Origin: Lantana camara | Taxonomy: Eukaryota > Streptophyta > Magnoliopsida > Lamiales > Verbenaceae | Length of the DNA: 64,000 nucleotides | Reading direction: 5' to 3' | Assembly (NCBI GenBank): GCA_037501455.1 | Contig: CM074865.1 | Span: 40,344,501 to 40,408,500 of the forward strand | Translations under genes and position numbers: made by a program | Shown: piece after piece, positions 44,008 through 56,079 of the stretch | Layout of the letters: every line of letters starts with the position of its first letter | Numbering within the stretch: the first letter of the stretch is position 1 | The notes under the pieces: generated by a model | Told to the model about the DNA's origin: nothing | Databases searched by the model: none | What the model saw: only the letters and a program-made list of their open reading frames with translations

Positions 44008-46230
44008 CTATAGGGTTTTGGGCTAACACTTATCACATAAAGGTTGTAGGGTTTGATATGTAACTAGAACGAAAACACCCTCACCTGGAATACCACGAGA
44101 CAAGAAACATGAGCAATACGGGTGCCTATTCAATTTGGAAGTCTCCGCCCTGGAAACAAACTGTACAAGAGAAGGAACAATGTGCACTCGTGAGAATTGA
44201 CTCAATATGAAACCACATAGACGCACGACAATGCTAAACACATGATATGAGATGTATAAGAAGTAAAATGACGTTATGGAGTTACATAATCAAGTAATTC
44301 GTTCAAGTACATTCCACACATGAGGGTTTCAAGCCCAATCATTTCATATCTTTCATAATTCATAGCAAATCAAGTCATGAATTTCATATAACATTTATAA
44401 TTCAAGTATATCAAGTTTACAATTGTAAAATAGATAAATAGAGACATTCAAATCATTAAAATATCACAAAATCACATACCAATTCTAACTATATCAATTT
44501 TATATAATTCATACATGGCATACTCAATTCATATATCACTAAATGGATTCAATTAACAAGGTTACCTAATTAAATCAAACATTATTCATATTGTTTACAA
44601 AATTACACATACATCCCTCTTATAAGTGCTATATTCATTTTAATGGCATGAAACGAAACTAATATCCACAACAACATGAATTCATACATTCATAATTTAT
44701 TACATGTTTTCAAATGCCATACAACGCATATTCATTAATTATCAAGCAAGCAAGAACAAATTACATTTTAAAACGATTAACAATTAATACAATTTCGGCA
44801 TAACGGGATTCAAATTGCAAATCAAAGCATCAACATATATCATAGTTCATTTAATACATGCTTTCGTACACATTGGAATTCATTTCGATCAACAATTCAA
44901 GCAATTAACAATTTATCGCAATTAAAACAATTAATTTCAAATAAATAGAAATACACAAAATAAATCACAACAAATCAATCGGGCATCCGATTGACGAACG
45001 GAAAGTGGCGTTGGACTCACCACAACGAAAGGAACCTTCTGTCCGAAGGTCACCGGAATGCCGTTACCGGAGCCGCCGGAACAGTCACCGGCCGCCACCG
45101 GGATACCGTCTCCGGTGGTCGGAAAAATCCCCGGAAGGACAGAAACGTGCATCTCGGCCTGCTCAACAAAAGCCCTCAATCAATTTCAGAAAATACCAAA
45201 CACACCGGACTTCGTTGACAAAAAACCGAACTAAATTCCAACGACGAAAACTGAAATTAAATACAAACCGCTACACGAAAATAAAATCCGGATATACCGT
45301 TGGAAAGCTTGTAAAGAGCCCTACGAAAGCCCCAAGTCAAATCGCCGGAAAAATCATCGAAAAATCGGACCACCGGTCCAGCCCCAGTTCGCCACCGGTT
45401 CACCGCCGGCGACCGGTTCTCGTGCCGCCACCACCACGACTAGCTCGGGCTCGTCGTCAGGAATAACTTTTGTGAAGCGACCACCACCAAAACCGGCCGG
45501 AAAATGGCCGAACCGCCGCCCCAAAGTCGCGCCGCTGCGTCACCGCCGGAACCACCACTTGCGGTGGTTTTCGTGCTGAACGGAGGCCGGAAATGGAACG
45601 GGAAGGTCCAAAAACGTAGGGTAGGGTCAAGCTCCGCTCGCGAAACTCGCCGGAACGCCGGCGGCGAAGTGGTGGCGCCACCCGCCACCTTCAGGCCGTC
45701 GATGCGCCACCGTCGGTCTTCAGTTGGCCACGAAATTGGTACGGTTGTGACGGGCTCGTCGAGCTGATGAATTTCCACTATTGATTCGTCGAATTCCGTC
45801 GAGAAACGAGGGAGAACGAGCATGTGTGTGAAAACACACCTCGAGTGCGTGAACAGTGATGCTGCGCGAGGAAGACGATGCGGCTGGAGCTGCTGAAATG
45901 GCACGCAAAACGAGGATTCGGGGTATATATCTCGGGTCCTCGTACGCAAAAAGGGTCGGAAGAACAGGCTAACGAAGTCAGAATTAGGCAAACTTAAAGT
46001 CTACAGACTCGTTTCGCTGCCCCGGACGCGTTAAAGGGATCAAAGAAGTCAAAATCTCTACCGAACGAGAAGTGACCGAAAAAACCCCTTAAAAGGAGAA
46101 AATTACAAAAAGGGCCCTAAACTCTAAAAGAGTTCAAAAGAGGGCCACACAACGCACCAATCACATAATTAAACACATAAAAATGTTGAAAGGTGACGTA
46201 CCTTATTTATCGGATGAGCGGGGCATTACA
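42720..46230 (-). repeat. LARD 5' LTR, 3511 bp
   Basis: The outer edge GGGGCATTACA at 46230 abuts TSD ATGTT. The inner edge reads TATAGCACCC where the other LTR has TGTAGCACCC, a point change in the terminal dinucleotide after insertion. An expanded AT microsatellite (43963-44002) is the main length difference from the 3' LTR. The GC-rich block is at about 45010-45920. Confidence 0.88.
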
Positions 46231-46902
46231 ATGTTTATGTATGAATTATGAACCTAATGAATTTAATATGATTAGTCGTAAAATCCGAGTATTGCCCAGC
46301 TATTCTCTTGCCCTTTTTGGTAACTAACTCTAAATAAAACCTTACTCGGGATTTATGACTTGTATGCGCATGTTTTTCTATATATGTATTGCTCCTGCTC
46401 ACTCAGTCTTCTAGAGACTAACCCCTCTTTCCCACCTTTCAGTTGCTTATAGGTTTTGCTAGGCGGAAGTCAAGTTTTAATCTCTTTTCGAGTCACTTGT
46501 ACGCTCGAGTCACATTTTACATTCTTTTATTATTTAATTGTATTTCCGTTATGTATTGGGCCTGTGTGCCAATTATCATTATTGTTGGATATTGAATTCG
46601 GGACAGGTTGTCTGTCTAGTTGAATCCGTTGTTAGGATGCTTGGTGGATTTACATTATGTATTGGAATTGTTGGGTGTGTAACCATTGTTGAAAATTATG
46701 AATTATACGTTATTGCTTCCGCTTTACATTCTAGGTATTCTTGATTTTTTTTTGGTACAGGGTTAGATTCCGCCTAGCTAAGATATCTTTTATTTTGGTC
46801 TCCCGTTCGCTATGAGTCCGGTTCATGCTTGGATTATCCATTTCACGTGTGGACTAGACTTGTAGTGCGGGGGATATGGCGCCTGTCGTCCCGGGTGCTA
46901 CA
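46231..46902 (+). repeat. Plus LARD 5' LTR, last part
   Basis: It continues from 36422 after the ATGTT duplication and ends CCGGGTGCTACA at 46902. It matches 53260-53925 with few differences. Together with 36337-36422 only the last 750 bp or so of this LTR remain; about 2.7 kb upstream is missing. Confidence 0.88.
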
Positions 46903-48475
46903 TCCTTAAGTGGTATCAGAGCCCCAGGTTGCAAAATCGGGGTTCCTTGTGTCGTGTCATGTCAAGTATAGGTCGAGCGGCTTAGGAACAATGTGTCAAC
47001 GTATGCACCGCATTGATCACGAGCATTATTATTGAAATTTGATATGGAAGATATTATTAATTATGTTTAACTTAAATTTTGTTAATTTACGTGTTGCATT
47101 TTGCATTAATGCGTGCTTTTGATGCTAATTATGTTCCATATACATTTACTAACCGGCATGCATTATATTTGAGTTGAGTTGTGAATTGTAGGATTTCACT
47201 ATAATATCAAACCACGACCAATCCCTACGATTACAACCACTTAGCACAAGTTCCTCTTTCAACTATGGGCGATTTGAAGAAGAGCCTATGAATTTAGAAG
47301 GCTTTGGGTTATTTGGTGATTTTTACGACTAGGGTATAGGTTGAGAGTTCGAGTTCAAGAAGGAATTAAATTTTGGGTGAAAATTTGGAGTGGAGGAAGC
47401 AATAGTACGAGAGTGTGATGTTTATATCAACGAAATAAACACATACCTCTCTATATCGTGAAAGGGAGTCAATCAACCAGGCGTGCGATTCGTTTAATTT
47501 AAGAAGAAGGCGAAAGAAAATTTGAAGGTACTAAAGGCTCAACATTCGGGTTTAGAAGACTAAAGAAGAAAACCTTTAGTTAAAAGAAATGGTCCGAATT
47601 GAAGCTAAGGACTGAGGAGCTTAATTATGGAAAAAAGGAAATTTATAATTTTCAAATAAGAAGTAAGTTGGAGAAAAGAAACATGTCGAGATACTTCAGG
47701 TTTTGGAATGAGACTAGTGTTAGTTGGAAGAAAACTAAAAACCGTTCCACTCTCGGAATTTTAAAGAGGACGCCCAAGATATTTTACTTAACTATTAAAT
47801 TCATTAAATTTGGCTCGGAATGGAGAAATTTTGCAAAGTTGTAAAGTTGCTCGACTGTGGAAAATCTTCAAGGTTAGAGCGAGCCGAATCGACAAAGCAG
47901 AACTTCTGAATAAATCAAGACTTAGAAACCGAGTTCGGGAAGAAGCTGGATTTAAAAATAGTTAAAGAAAATCAATCCAACAAGGCGAATTCAAACCTAT
48001 GGGAGAATGCTAACGATTTTATCTTCAGCCGGATAGGAGTTTAACTTCCAAATCCAAGATGAATTGTCGTATTGTGAGGTTGAATTGGAAGATATGGAAT
48101 AGAAAATGGAAACGGTAAAGAAAGGCAAAGAGTTTTTTTTTTTTGGGGGAAATCAGGTTTAAGCAATTGGAGGATGAATTCATTTCACCAATCTGAACTC
48201 ATAAAGTATAAGTCAAGGGAACGTTGATCAAGGTGAAGATTCGGATAACTTTTGGAAATCGATACTTGGGAATAATTCGAGATGCCGATTCCACGGTTGT
48301 AGAAGACTTTGGTTCAAAGAGATTGCAATCTCGAGCTATGGAGACACATAAATTGATATAAGGAAAACTTATGAAGATTTTGAAGACCTTGGGAAAAACG
48401 AGAGAATTATCAACAAACTCAAACCAAATCCGAAATTAGGGACATGAAGAACAAGTTCCCAAGCTAAAGCTTACC

Positions 48476-48524
48476 ACTACGGTGACAGGTGTATTGCATT
48501 CATGGCACGTTCATCATACGTCAT
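48476..48524 (+). repeat. Box 2, plus LARD copy
   Basis: CACTACGGTGACAGGTGTAT, TGCATTCATGGCACGTTCAT, CATACGTCAT. Same skeleton as box 1 at 49952-49998, about 1.45 kb apart in direct orientation. Confidence 0.65.
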
Positions 48525-49951
48525 ATTAAATTATTTAACCTCCCTTATTTACATGTATGCGTGCATTTATACTTGATAATTGCTCCAATACGCAGCATCT
48601 TTAATTGATATAAGTGTTTCAACATGTTGTATCTTTAATTGCTTGCATGGGTGATATGTGCATCGGCATCTTAACCCCACATGCATTTTAGGTGTTTTAT
48701 TGATAGGAACTCTCCCCACTTTACGTATCAAGCATTACTCCAACCAAGACATAATCAAATCATGATAAGGAAAGGAAAATAATTGGATTGCAAAGTGTGG
48801 ATCAAAAGGGAAAGAACAATTAAGAGGTCGAGAGAAGTAGCCGGGAATTGGAATTGAAGGAATGGTCACTACTCCTACCAGTCGCTTCAAAGTAAACGTG
48901 AGGAAAAGTTACGAATAGTTCATGAGATTGAAACCGTTTATATCGAGGAAGCTAAATTGAAGAGGTCGAGAATCTTTGATTCGAGAGGCGCTAGAACAAG
49001 TTCAAAGAGTTAGAATTGAAATTCTTAAGGGGAAAAGCAGACACGGGAGAGGATTTCAAATCAAGGTTATGCTCGAACAGGCCACATCAAAAGGATCAAC
49101 GAAAATGCAAGAATCAGCAAATAACGAAATCCTACAAAGCAATGCCACGGGATGAATTGAGAGATTTTAACACCCGATGGACCTCGAGACCAAGGTGAGA
49201 TAAAACTTTGGGAATAATATGAAAGGGACACTACTCCAATAAATGAAGAGATGTATCCAAAGAGTAATTGGGAGTCAATAGCAAGAAAGGGAAAAAGTTT
49301 GATTGATAATAATTTAGAGTGAAAAGGCAACACCATTAGTATTCTTACTACAAGACATGCTCGAACTCAAATCTCTAAGATCGGAAGGATTGTATATATC
49401 TCGTGCATACCTTGAAGATGATAGGACCGTGTAGGAATTTCAAGAATTGGCAAGGAAAGTATTGGGTAAAAGGAAAGCCAATTGGATCATCATATTCCGT
49501 GTTGGACAAAAAGAGAGTTAATTAAACCGAGCGTTGGAAAAGGAATACTTAGAAGGGGAATACACAATACGAAAAGATGGGTTACCATTTCGTCGGGCAT
49601 TTTCCATGATTAACCGAGGAAGTTATTAGGATTGGAGAATGGAAATTAAGCTACTAAAGATTAGCTCAAGTATTCAAGTTGGAGGTTAGAACTTAAGTAA
49701 TTTAAAGGCTACCTTGAACAACTAAGAAGGTCGAATACTAATCGACGTGGACAACGAGCTAATTGGGTTAAGATCAAGTGCACAATAAAAATTAGAGCTT
49801 CGGACTATGGTGTTTAGAGAAGATAAGAGAAAAGATTATATGATGAAGATCGGGTGGTTATTTATGTATTGAATACATCGGGGATTGCAATGCCTGACAC
49901 TATGGAAGGAATCAAGTGTTGAATCGGATCACTACAATATAAGATTCTTGA

Positions 49952-49998
49952 GCATTGGTGAACGGTACATCTAGCATCCATGGCATATACATACATGT
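49952..49998 (+). repeat. Box 1, plus LARD copy
   Basis: GCATTGGTGAACGGTACATC, TAGCATCCATGGCATATACA. Shares GGTGAnnGGTnnA and GCATYCATGGCA with box 2. Confidence 0.65.
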
Positions 49999-50163
49999 AA
50001 TTTTAGTTCGAATAATTTTATGATGCTAAGTGCTTGGATTATTTGTTGTATTAATTATTTTTGTATAATTAATTCTCGATGTATTTAATATCTCCTACTT
50101 GTTTCTTGTGTGTATATGTGCTTGTTCGTTTATTCTTTTTCTTGGGTTGATTATTTTGTTGTT

Positions 50164-50267
50164 GAGAGACGGGGTTCCCTCGTTGTTGTTTGAGAGACGG
50201 GGTTCTCTCGTTTTTGCTTGTGAGAGACGGGGTTCTCTCCTTGTTGTTCGAAAGATGGGGTTCTTTC
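50164..50267 (+). repeat. 3'-end stem-loop array of the plus LARD, four units
   Basis: 50164-50181 GAGAGA/TCCCTC, 50192-50209 GAGAGA/TCTCTC, 50222-50239 GAGAGA/TCTCTC, 50250-50267 GAAAGA/TCTTTC. Loops are CGGGGT (three) and TGGGGT. The last unit is fully compensated relative to the others. It lies about 200 bp before the 3' LTR. Confidence 0.92.
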
Positions 50268-50428
50268 GTTATCTGCTAGGCTTTGGTGAGTTAAGGGTCG
50301 TGACTTAATAGCAAGTGAAGATCTATTGTTGGTTGAAGACCTTTTCCGAACTAATTCCTGACGGGGAGTTGCTATCCCGCGTAGGATGAACACGGGAGAG
50401 TTGCGCAGAGTCCAGAACTCGAGGCAGT

Positions 50429-50447
50429 GGACCTGGGGACCAGGTCC
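50429..50447 (+). promoter_or_regulatory. PPT-proximal hairpin of the plus LARD
   Basis: GGACCTGG / CCAGGTCC, 8-bp perfect arms with loop GGA, five bases before the polypurine tract. Confidence 0.85.
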
Positions 50448-50464
50448 TCTTAAGGGGGAGAGGT

Positions 50465-53400
50465 TGTAACGCCCCGACATTTTGGCCGTACAGGTATGAC
50501 ATCACGAGTGGGTTAGAACGAGTGTTATGTGATTTTATTTATGCTTTAATTGCTAAGTGATTGTTTAATTTAATAATTTCATGAACTAATTTCTATTATG
50601 TGACTTTTATATGATTTAAGTGCTACGGATGTCTAATACATTTCACTGTCATGAATTAGTTGTTATTATGTGATCTAGATAATTTATGTGATCCTTGACT
50701 ATGTTATTTAAATTTAGCTGCTACTTATGTATTCTTTAATTAATATTTTGTTTCGATTATGTACTTATTTGATCTTTTATGAAATCCTTGGATTCAATTG
50801 AACTTTTAATCGGACCATAATTGATCATCTACCAAACGTTGGGGCCTTAATCGAATCACTTAAATTCCTAAAGGGCCAAAGTGCAATTTTCCCTCTTTTC
50901 TCCACCCATTTACACGTGTATACATATATGTATACTCTTACATTCCTTTCTTCTTCATTTCTCACATAAGAACAAGAGATATTCACCCCTCATTTCTTTC
51001 CTCCATGATCGGCACTTCAAGCAAGCAAGGAGACAAGGGATTTCTCCAAGCTTTGGTCCAAGAATTTAAGCTTCAACCGTTTCTTCCTTCATCTCCTTTC
51101 TTCTCCAAGGTATATATGTATATCTACATATATGTGTGTGGATATGTTGGGTAATAACTAGGGTTGTATGATTCTTGATTAATAACTTGAATTTTGGGTT
51201 GTATATGCATAGATACATGATAATCTATGAATTTTATATTTGAATGTTTGAATTTTTGGAGCAAGAATGTGTATATATGTTGTATGTATATATATGTGTG
51301 TATATGAATGTGGGTTATGAAATTTGATGATTTGATTCATGATTTGATGAGTAATATGTATATATATGTTGTATTTGATTGTTGTTATGTGATTTTGGGT
51401 GATTTGGGAGTTCCATTGACATTCTTGAAGCCATTTTTTGCCTCTACCCTGTTTTCCCGTCGCCAATCGCAGCTGCTAGAATTCGGGGTCGCGCCCGCGA
51501 CCGTTTTGTGACCATTTTTGGTCGCGGCCGCGACCAACAATTCGAAACTTGGCTAATTTTCAGTCGCGGCCGCGACTGATTTTCAGTACAATTTTCTCAC
51601 GGCCGCGACTCCCTCGTCCGAACTCGGAATGACCTGATTTTTGAACCCAAGGAAACCTCTTGAAGTCTAGAATGTTCTAAAATTGGAATCACTTCAATAT
51701 CTTTTCCCATTTGTGAGATATTATCAATTCTTTTTGGTGTCGCTACATTTTCGACAATCTGCGATTACCCAACTTCAGGCCTACGCTATTTTCACCTCGT
51801 TTTGAACCATGACTTGTGCCATATATCCTTGAAAATCTCTCCGTGTCTAGTTTTATATCCAGCAAGAAAAACTTAATTTCAATTTCTAAAACTCAAGATA
51901 TTCCCATTTTCCTACAGCTTGTTCATTTCCGAAATATGTAACTTTTGCTAAATCTTACCAAAACTCCTCTTCTTGCTTTCCTTTCACCCTCTTGGCTCCC
52001 ATATGTGAACTATATAACTTGTATGCTTGATTAATTGAGGATATATGATATAATTTGATATGATTATGGATTTTATGCTATCAATTTAATGTGTGAACGT
52101 TTAAGTACTTTAATATGATCTCCTTTGAAATTATTGTTTCCTTTATGAACTTAATGGATTCCTTTCACCTTAAAATGATTCTTAAATATGGTTAACATGT
52201 ATTATAAAGTCTTATGAATATGTTGTATTATGGGGATGACTTTTGCTATGAAAAATTGATAAGGACATGAGTTATGCGTACATGATTGCAATTCTTAATC
52301 GCATTCTCTTTGTGCTTAATAACTTCCAATTGATTCATATGCATTGTTAATATGTATTGTCTTGTATTATGAATTAAATGATTGATCATGTATGCACCGC
52401 TCCATAATATTTTAGGATTTATTCTCTATCATATCATCCCATAACATATCATACCACTTCAAGAGGATTGCCGTGCGTCTATGTGGTTTCAAATTGAGTC
52501 ATTTCTCACGAGTACACATTGTTCCTTCTCTTGTACAGTTCGTTTCCAGGGCGGAGACTTCCAAGTTGAACAGGCACCCGCATTAATTATGCTTTATGTC
52601 TCGTGGTATTCCAGGTGAGGGTGTTTTCGTTCTAGTTACATACTAAACCCTACAACCTTATGTGACAAATTTGGCCAAAATCTTATGTGTATATATATAT
52701 ATGTTATTTTCAAGTGGAGTCATCGAGTAACCTTTTCTCCAAAATTATGGAATATGTTATGTATCTTATGAATTCAAATGTTTTGGCGAGATTATGTATG
52801 TATGTTATGATTGTACGGGCCCAGGGACTTAGTGCAAGTGGCTATCCGGGGAGGCAAGGGCCGACGGTGATCCCTTGTACTAGTCCCACCACATTTACGG
52901 TGATACCGGCCCTCGCTAGGAGGTTTAGTGGGGAATGGGAACTGAGTGCCCTTGGGGGATTCATGTACCCCTATTGGCCTATGTATGGACCGGTGGTCGG
53001 GTCTTGCTAACCCGTCCACCACCCGGAGGAAGAAGGTTGGAACTTATTTTAAGATTATGATTATGTTATGATTGTTATGCACCGTGCGGGAAGGCCGGGA
53101 CACGGATTGCCCAAACGACTATGTCTTATGTTATGTTATATGATTTGTATGTATTATAATATATTGCATGATCACATATTTCAAGTATTAATGATATTTG
53201 TCGTACACGGTCGGAGTTTGGTTGGAGATGATGCACGCTCACTCGCCGAGCCTTTATGTTTATGTATGAATTATGAACCTAATGAATTTAATATGATTAG
53301 TCGTAAAATCCGAGTATTGCCCAGCTATTCTCTTGCCCTTTTGGGGAGCTAACTCTAAATAAAACCTTACTTGGGATTTATGACTTGCATGCGCATGTTT

Positions 53401-53925
53401 CTCTATATATGTATAGCTCCTGCTCACTCAGTCTTCTAGAGACTGACCCCTCTTTCCCACCTTTCAGTTGCTTACAGGTTTTGCTAGGCGGAAGTCAAGT
53501 TTTAATCTCCTGTCGAGTCACTTGTACACTCGAGTCACATTTTACATTCTTTTATGATTTAATTGTATTTCCGTTATGTATTGGGCCTGTATGCCAATTA
53601 TCATTATTGTTGGATGTTGAATTCGGGACAGGTTGCCTGCCTAGTTGAATCCGTTGTTAGGATGCTTGGTGGATTTAAATTATGTATTGGAATTGTTGGG
53701 TGTGTAACCATTGTTGAAAATTATGAATTATACGTTATTGCTTCCGCTTTACATCCTAGGTATTCTTGATTTTTTTGGTACAGGGTTAGATTCCGCCTAG
53801 CTAGGATATCTTTTATTTTGGTCTCCCGTTCTCTATGAGTCCGGTTCATGCTTGGATTATCCATTTCACGTGTGGACTAGAGTTGTAGTGCGGGGGATAT
53901 GGCGCCTGTCGTCCCGGGTGCTACA
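50465..53925 (+). repeat. Plus LARD 3' LTR, 3461 bp
   Basis: It starts TGTAACGCCCCGACATTTTG, with the edge motif CCGTACAGGTATGACATCACG, and ends CCGGGTGCTACA. TATA-like ATATATGTATA near 50925, a leader 50940-51109, a donor-like CCAAG|GTATAT (GT at 51110-51111), palindrome cluster F, and the family 3' half (CTCACTCAGTCTTCTAGAGAC near 53423). The right flank begins CCCAC inside a minus-strand gag, so the element interrupted that gene. Confidence 0.9.
51487..51613 (+). repeat. LTR palindrome cluster F (GGTCGCGGCCGCGACC word)
   Basis: Units: GGTCGCGCCCGCGACC (51487-51502), TTGGTCGCGGCCGCGACCAA (51518-51537, perfect 20-bp palindrome), TCAGTCGCGGCCGCGACTGA (51560-51579, perfect 20-bp palindrome) and a decayed unit ending at about 51609. 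The two perfect ones differ at three arm positions, each compensated on the other side. Confidence 0.95.
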
Positions 53926-54705
53926 CCCACCTTGAGAAATTGGCCTCTTACCCAAATAAGAGCTAGAACCCGAACCCTGCCCTAAAGGAAAAACCGGGGG
54001 CTTCAACCTTAATATCTGAGCTTCAACTGTCAAATCCTTCCTAGTAGGTTTCTCCCAAGTATCCACGGTGGTGGCTTGTAAAGCTTCTTGAATCTCCCTT
54101 CTCAAACCATGAATAAAACTCCAAGCTTTAAAGGACTGAACATCAGTAATATGTGTTGCAAAGGGAGCCAATCTCTCGTACTCAAGAACGTATTCTTCAA
54201 TTGTTTTGGTTCCTTGCTTTAAATCAGAAAATTCTTGAAGCCTTCTTTCACGAGCACATGGAGGGATATATTTGTTGTGGAATTCCCTCACGAAATTCTC
54301 CCAATTAAATTCCTCTCCGTTTCTTTCCAACCTAGACCTCATTGTTTTCAACCATCTCGCCGCCGGACCTCGGATAAATCGACCGGTACGTATTTCCTTT
54401 TCATGAGAAGGAGCAGGACAAATTTCCCAAATTCCAGTAATTTTTTATAGCCACTCCTCTACTTTAATATTATCTCCCCCAAACCACTTAGGAGGATTGT
54501 TGTTTCGAAATTCACGATAGGCCAGTGTGACTTGCCCTTTTTGTACATCTACCTGTGAATTTTGATCCTGTTGGTTCTGTTGGAGTTGGTTCAGAATAAC
54601 CTGAACAATGTTTTTGGCATTCAGTGGTGGAGGTGGTGGTGCTTGTGGAGGAGGTTGCTTAAGATCTGGGGTTTGTTCCCTATCCATTCTCCTTCGTGGA
54701 GGTAT
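53926..54705 (-). pseudogene. Chromovirus gag, N-terminal part, interrupted
   Basis: Minus-strand gag closely related to the intact copy at 59139 ([30 protein letters not shown], then [18 protein letters not shown] and ARERRLQEF). The usual first codon is ATA at 54705-54703 instead of ATG; the next ATG is seven codons on, at 54687. One in-frame TAA follows EEWL near 54444. At 53926 the gene is cut by the plus LARD, so the knuckles and all of pol are missing. The acceptor-like CAG|G before the start is kept (CAG at 54709-54707). Confidence 0.88.
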
Positions 54706-54709
54706 CCTG

Positions 54710-54914
54710 AAAATTCACAAATCAAGAAAATATTGATGCATGGGGTTCAGTGTATGTTCATGGAAGCAATTAATACAAATTTAAACAAATAGGTCACATA
54801 AAGGTATAGATGAATGCAAATATTCACATAACCCTAAGCCGAACGACCTAGACAGACCCGACACGACTCTAGAGCTTCGGTTTTACAACCGAGAGCTCTG
54901 ATACCACTTAAGAA
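54710..54914 (-). mobile_element. Leader and primer site of the minus chromovirus
   Basis: On the minus strand the tRNA-iMet site TGGTATCAGAGCT is at 54906-54894, eight bases from the LTR. The leader ends in TTTGTGAATTTTCAG just before the gag start, a pyrimidine-rich acceptor context. Confidence 0.82.
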
Positions 54915-56079
54915 TGTAGCACCCCGAGCGTAGGGCACCACATCCCCTGCACTAGAGCCCAACACGTATAGATGAATGTAGGATCCGTACACGTAATGAA
55001 CAATAGCGAACGGGTGACAAACAAAATCTACACTCTAGCTAGGAGGCCTAACCCTCAATCAGAGTGCAAATTAATTCATATAATAGCGGAAGCGCTAAAT
55101 AATTCATTCCAAATTCCCAAGATCAACATATATACATCAAAGTAGATCCAACTAACATGATAGATTCATAAAATGTACAATGCCCAACCCGGGCCAAAAT
55201 AAGGCTAAGTATCAAAATATTCAGAATACGTAGCTTCAGAATTCATAGATATTAAACATAACCACTACAAATGTAGATATGAAGACTCGAGCTATGAAAC
55301 AAGTAAGACTCAAAAGATTAACTTGCTGCCTAGCTCGACTCATACGGTACCTGCAACTCAAAGAATGGGAAAAGGGGAAAAACAACGAGGTTTAGTCCTA
55401 ATAACTAGTGAGGGGGGTTAACACACACACCTATAATACGTATAGAGCAAAGCACATGATCAAAACAAAAAGAGATCCATAAACCGGGATTGGTCTTTGC
55501 AAGCTAAAATATTTTTCCCGTGGTAGAATATGTATATATTTAGATATTTAGAAATCCATCCCCGTTTTATAGATCGTACAAATTCACATGACTCTGCGAG
55601 TACAAGTCAATCCTCCAACTCCCACAAACAAAGACATAATCAAAACCAAATTCATAAGCCATCCTTTCTCCGGATGATTGAAGGGTTGACGGCCCTAACT
55701 ATCGATCAAATTCACATGAGACAAGGTTTAATCACTTCCTTGAAACCTTCGGCGGTTACTTCCACCGGCTCAACAGAAACGACCTTCCTCAACCTCCTAA
55801 GGTTAGGCGAGACTCTCAAAGGAAAATGTTGATGGAAGAGCTCGATGATCCCTCGGCCGTCCAGAGATACCAACCATTCTCCGGGCCCAAATCATAGTTC
55901 AAAAAAATCATATTTTCCAACAAAGCTTATCTTTCAAAGCCAAAGATCGCGTACACACACACACACGTATCAAAGATTTTCAAATTAAATATAAAATAGC
56001 TTATATACATATACAAACGGTTGTCAAAGTCTTATAACAAATGGAACGAGTCCCCAAAGTACATACCTTACACGTATTT
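54915..56079 (-). mobile_element. 5' LTR of the minus chromovirus, interrupted
   Basis: It begins TGTAGCACCCCGAGCGTAGG next to the primer site. It aligns with 23357-24510 and is cut at 56080 by the intact chromovirus. The rest should lie beyond the right end of the window. Confidence 0.85.

Larger units (their letters stand above)
36423..46230 (-). mobile_element. Complete minus-strand large non-autonomous element (LARD), TSD ATGTT
   Basis: Both LTRs, primer site, hairpin and polypurine tract are present and the element is flanked by ATGTT at 36418-36422 and 46231-46235. Its 2.8-kb interior has no gag-pol, which fits the LARD class (long LTRs, long non-coding interior). It entered the 5' LTR of a related plus-strand LARD. 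It must have been mobilised by enzymes from another element; the PPT-proximal sequence it shares with the chromovirus at 56080 suggests a chromovirus partner. Confidence 0.9.
46903..50464 (+). mobile_element. Plus LARD interior (non-coding, 3.6 kb)
   Basis: It starts with TCCTTAAG and the tRNA-iMet primer site TGGTATCAGAGCC at 46911-46923 and ends in the polypurine tract AAGGGGGAGAGGT at 50452-50464. There is no ORF above 90 codons and no recognisable gag or pol. In order: acceptor-like GTGAATTGTAG|GATTTC (AG at 47190-47191), purine-rich sequence, box 2 (48476-48524), acceptor-like TTATTGATAG|GAACTC near 48716, box 1 (49952-49998), stem-loop array (50164-50267), PPT hairpin (50429-50447). The poly-T at about 48133-48144 and purine-rich stretches are simple sequence. 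Confidence 0.85.

Noticed and set aside
47190..47300. Gag start at the acceptor-like site of the plus LARD
   Set aside because: No ATG and no readable gag; resemblance is limited to the acceptor context.
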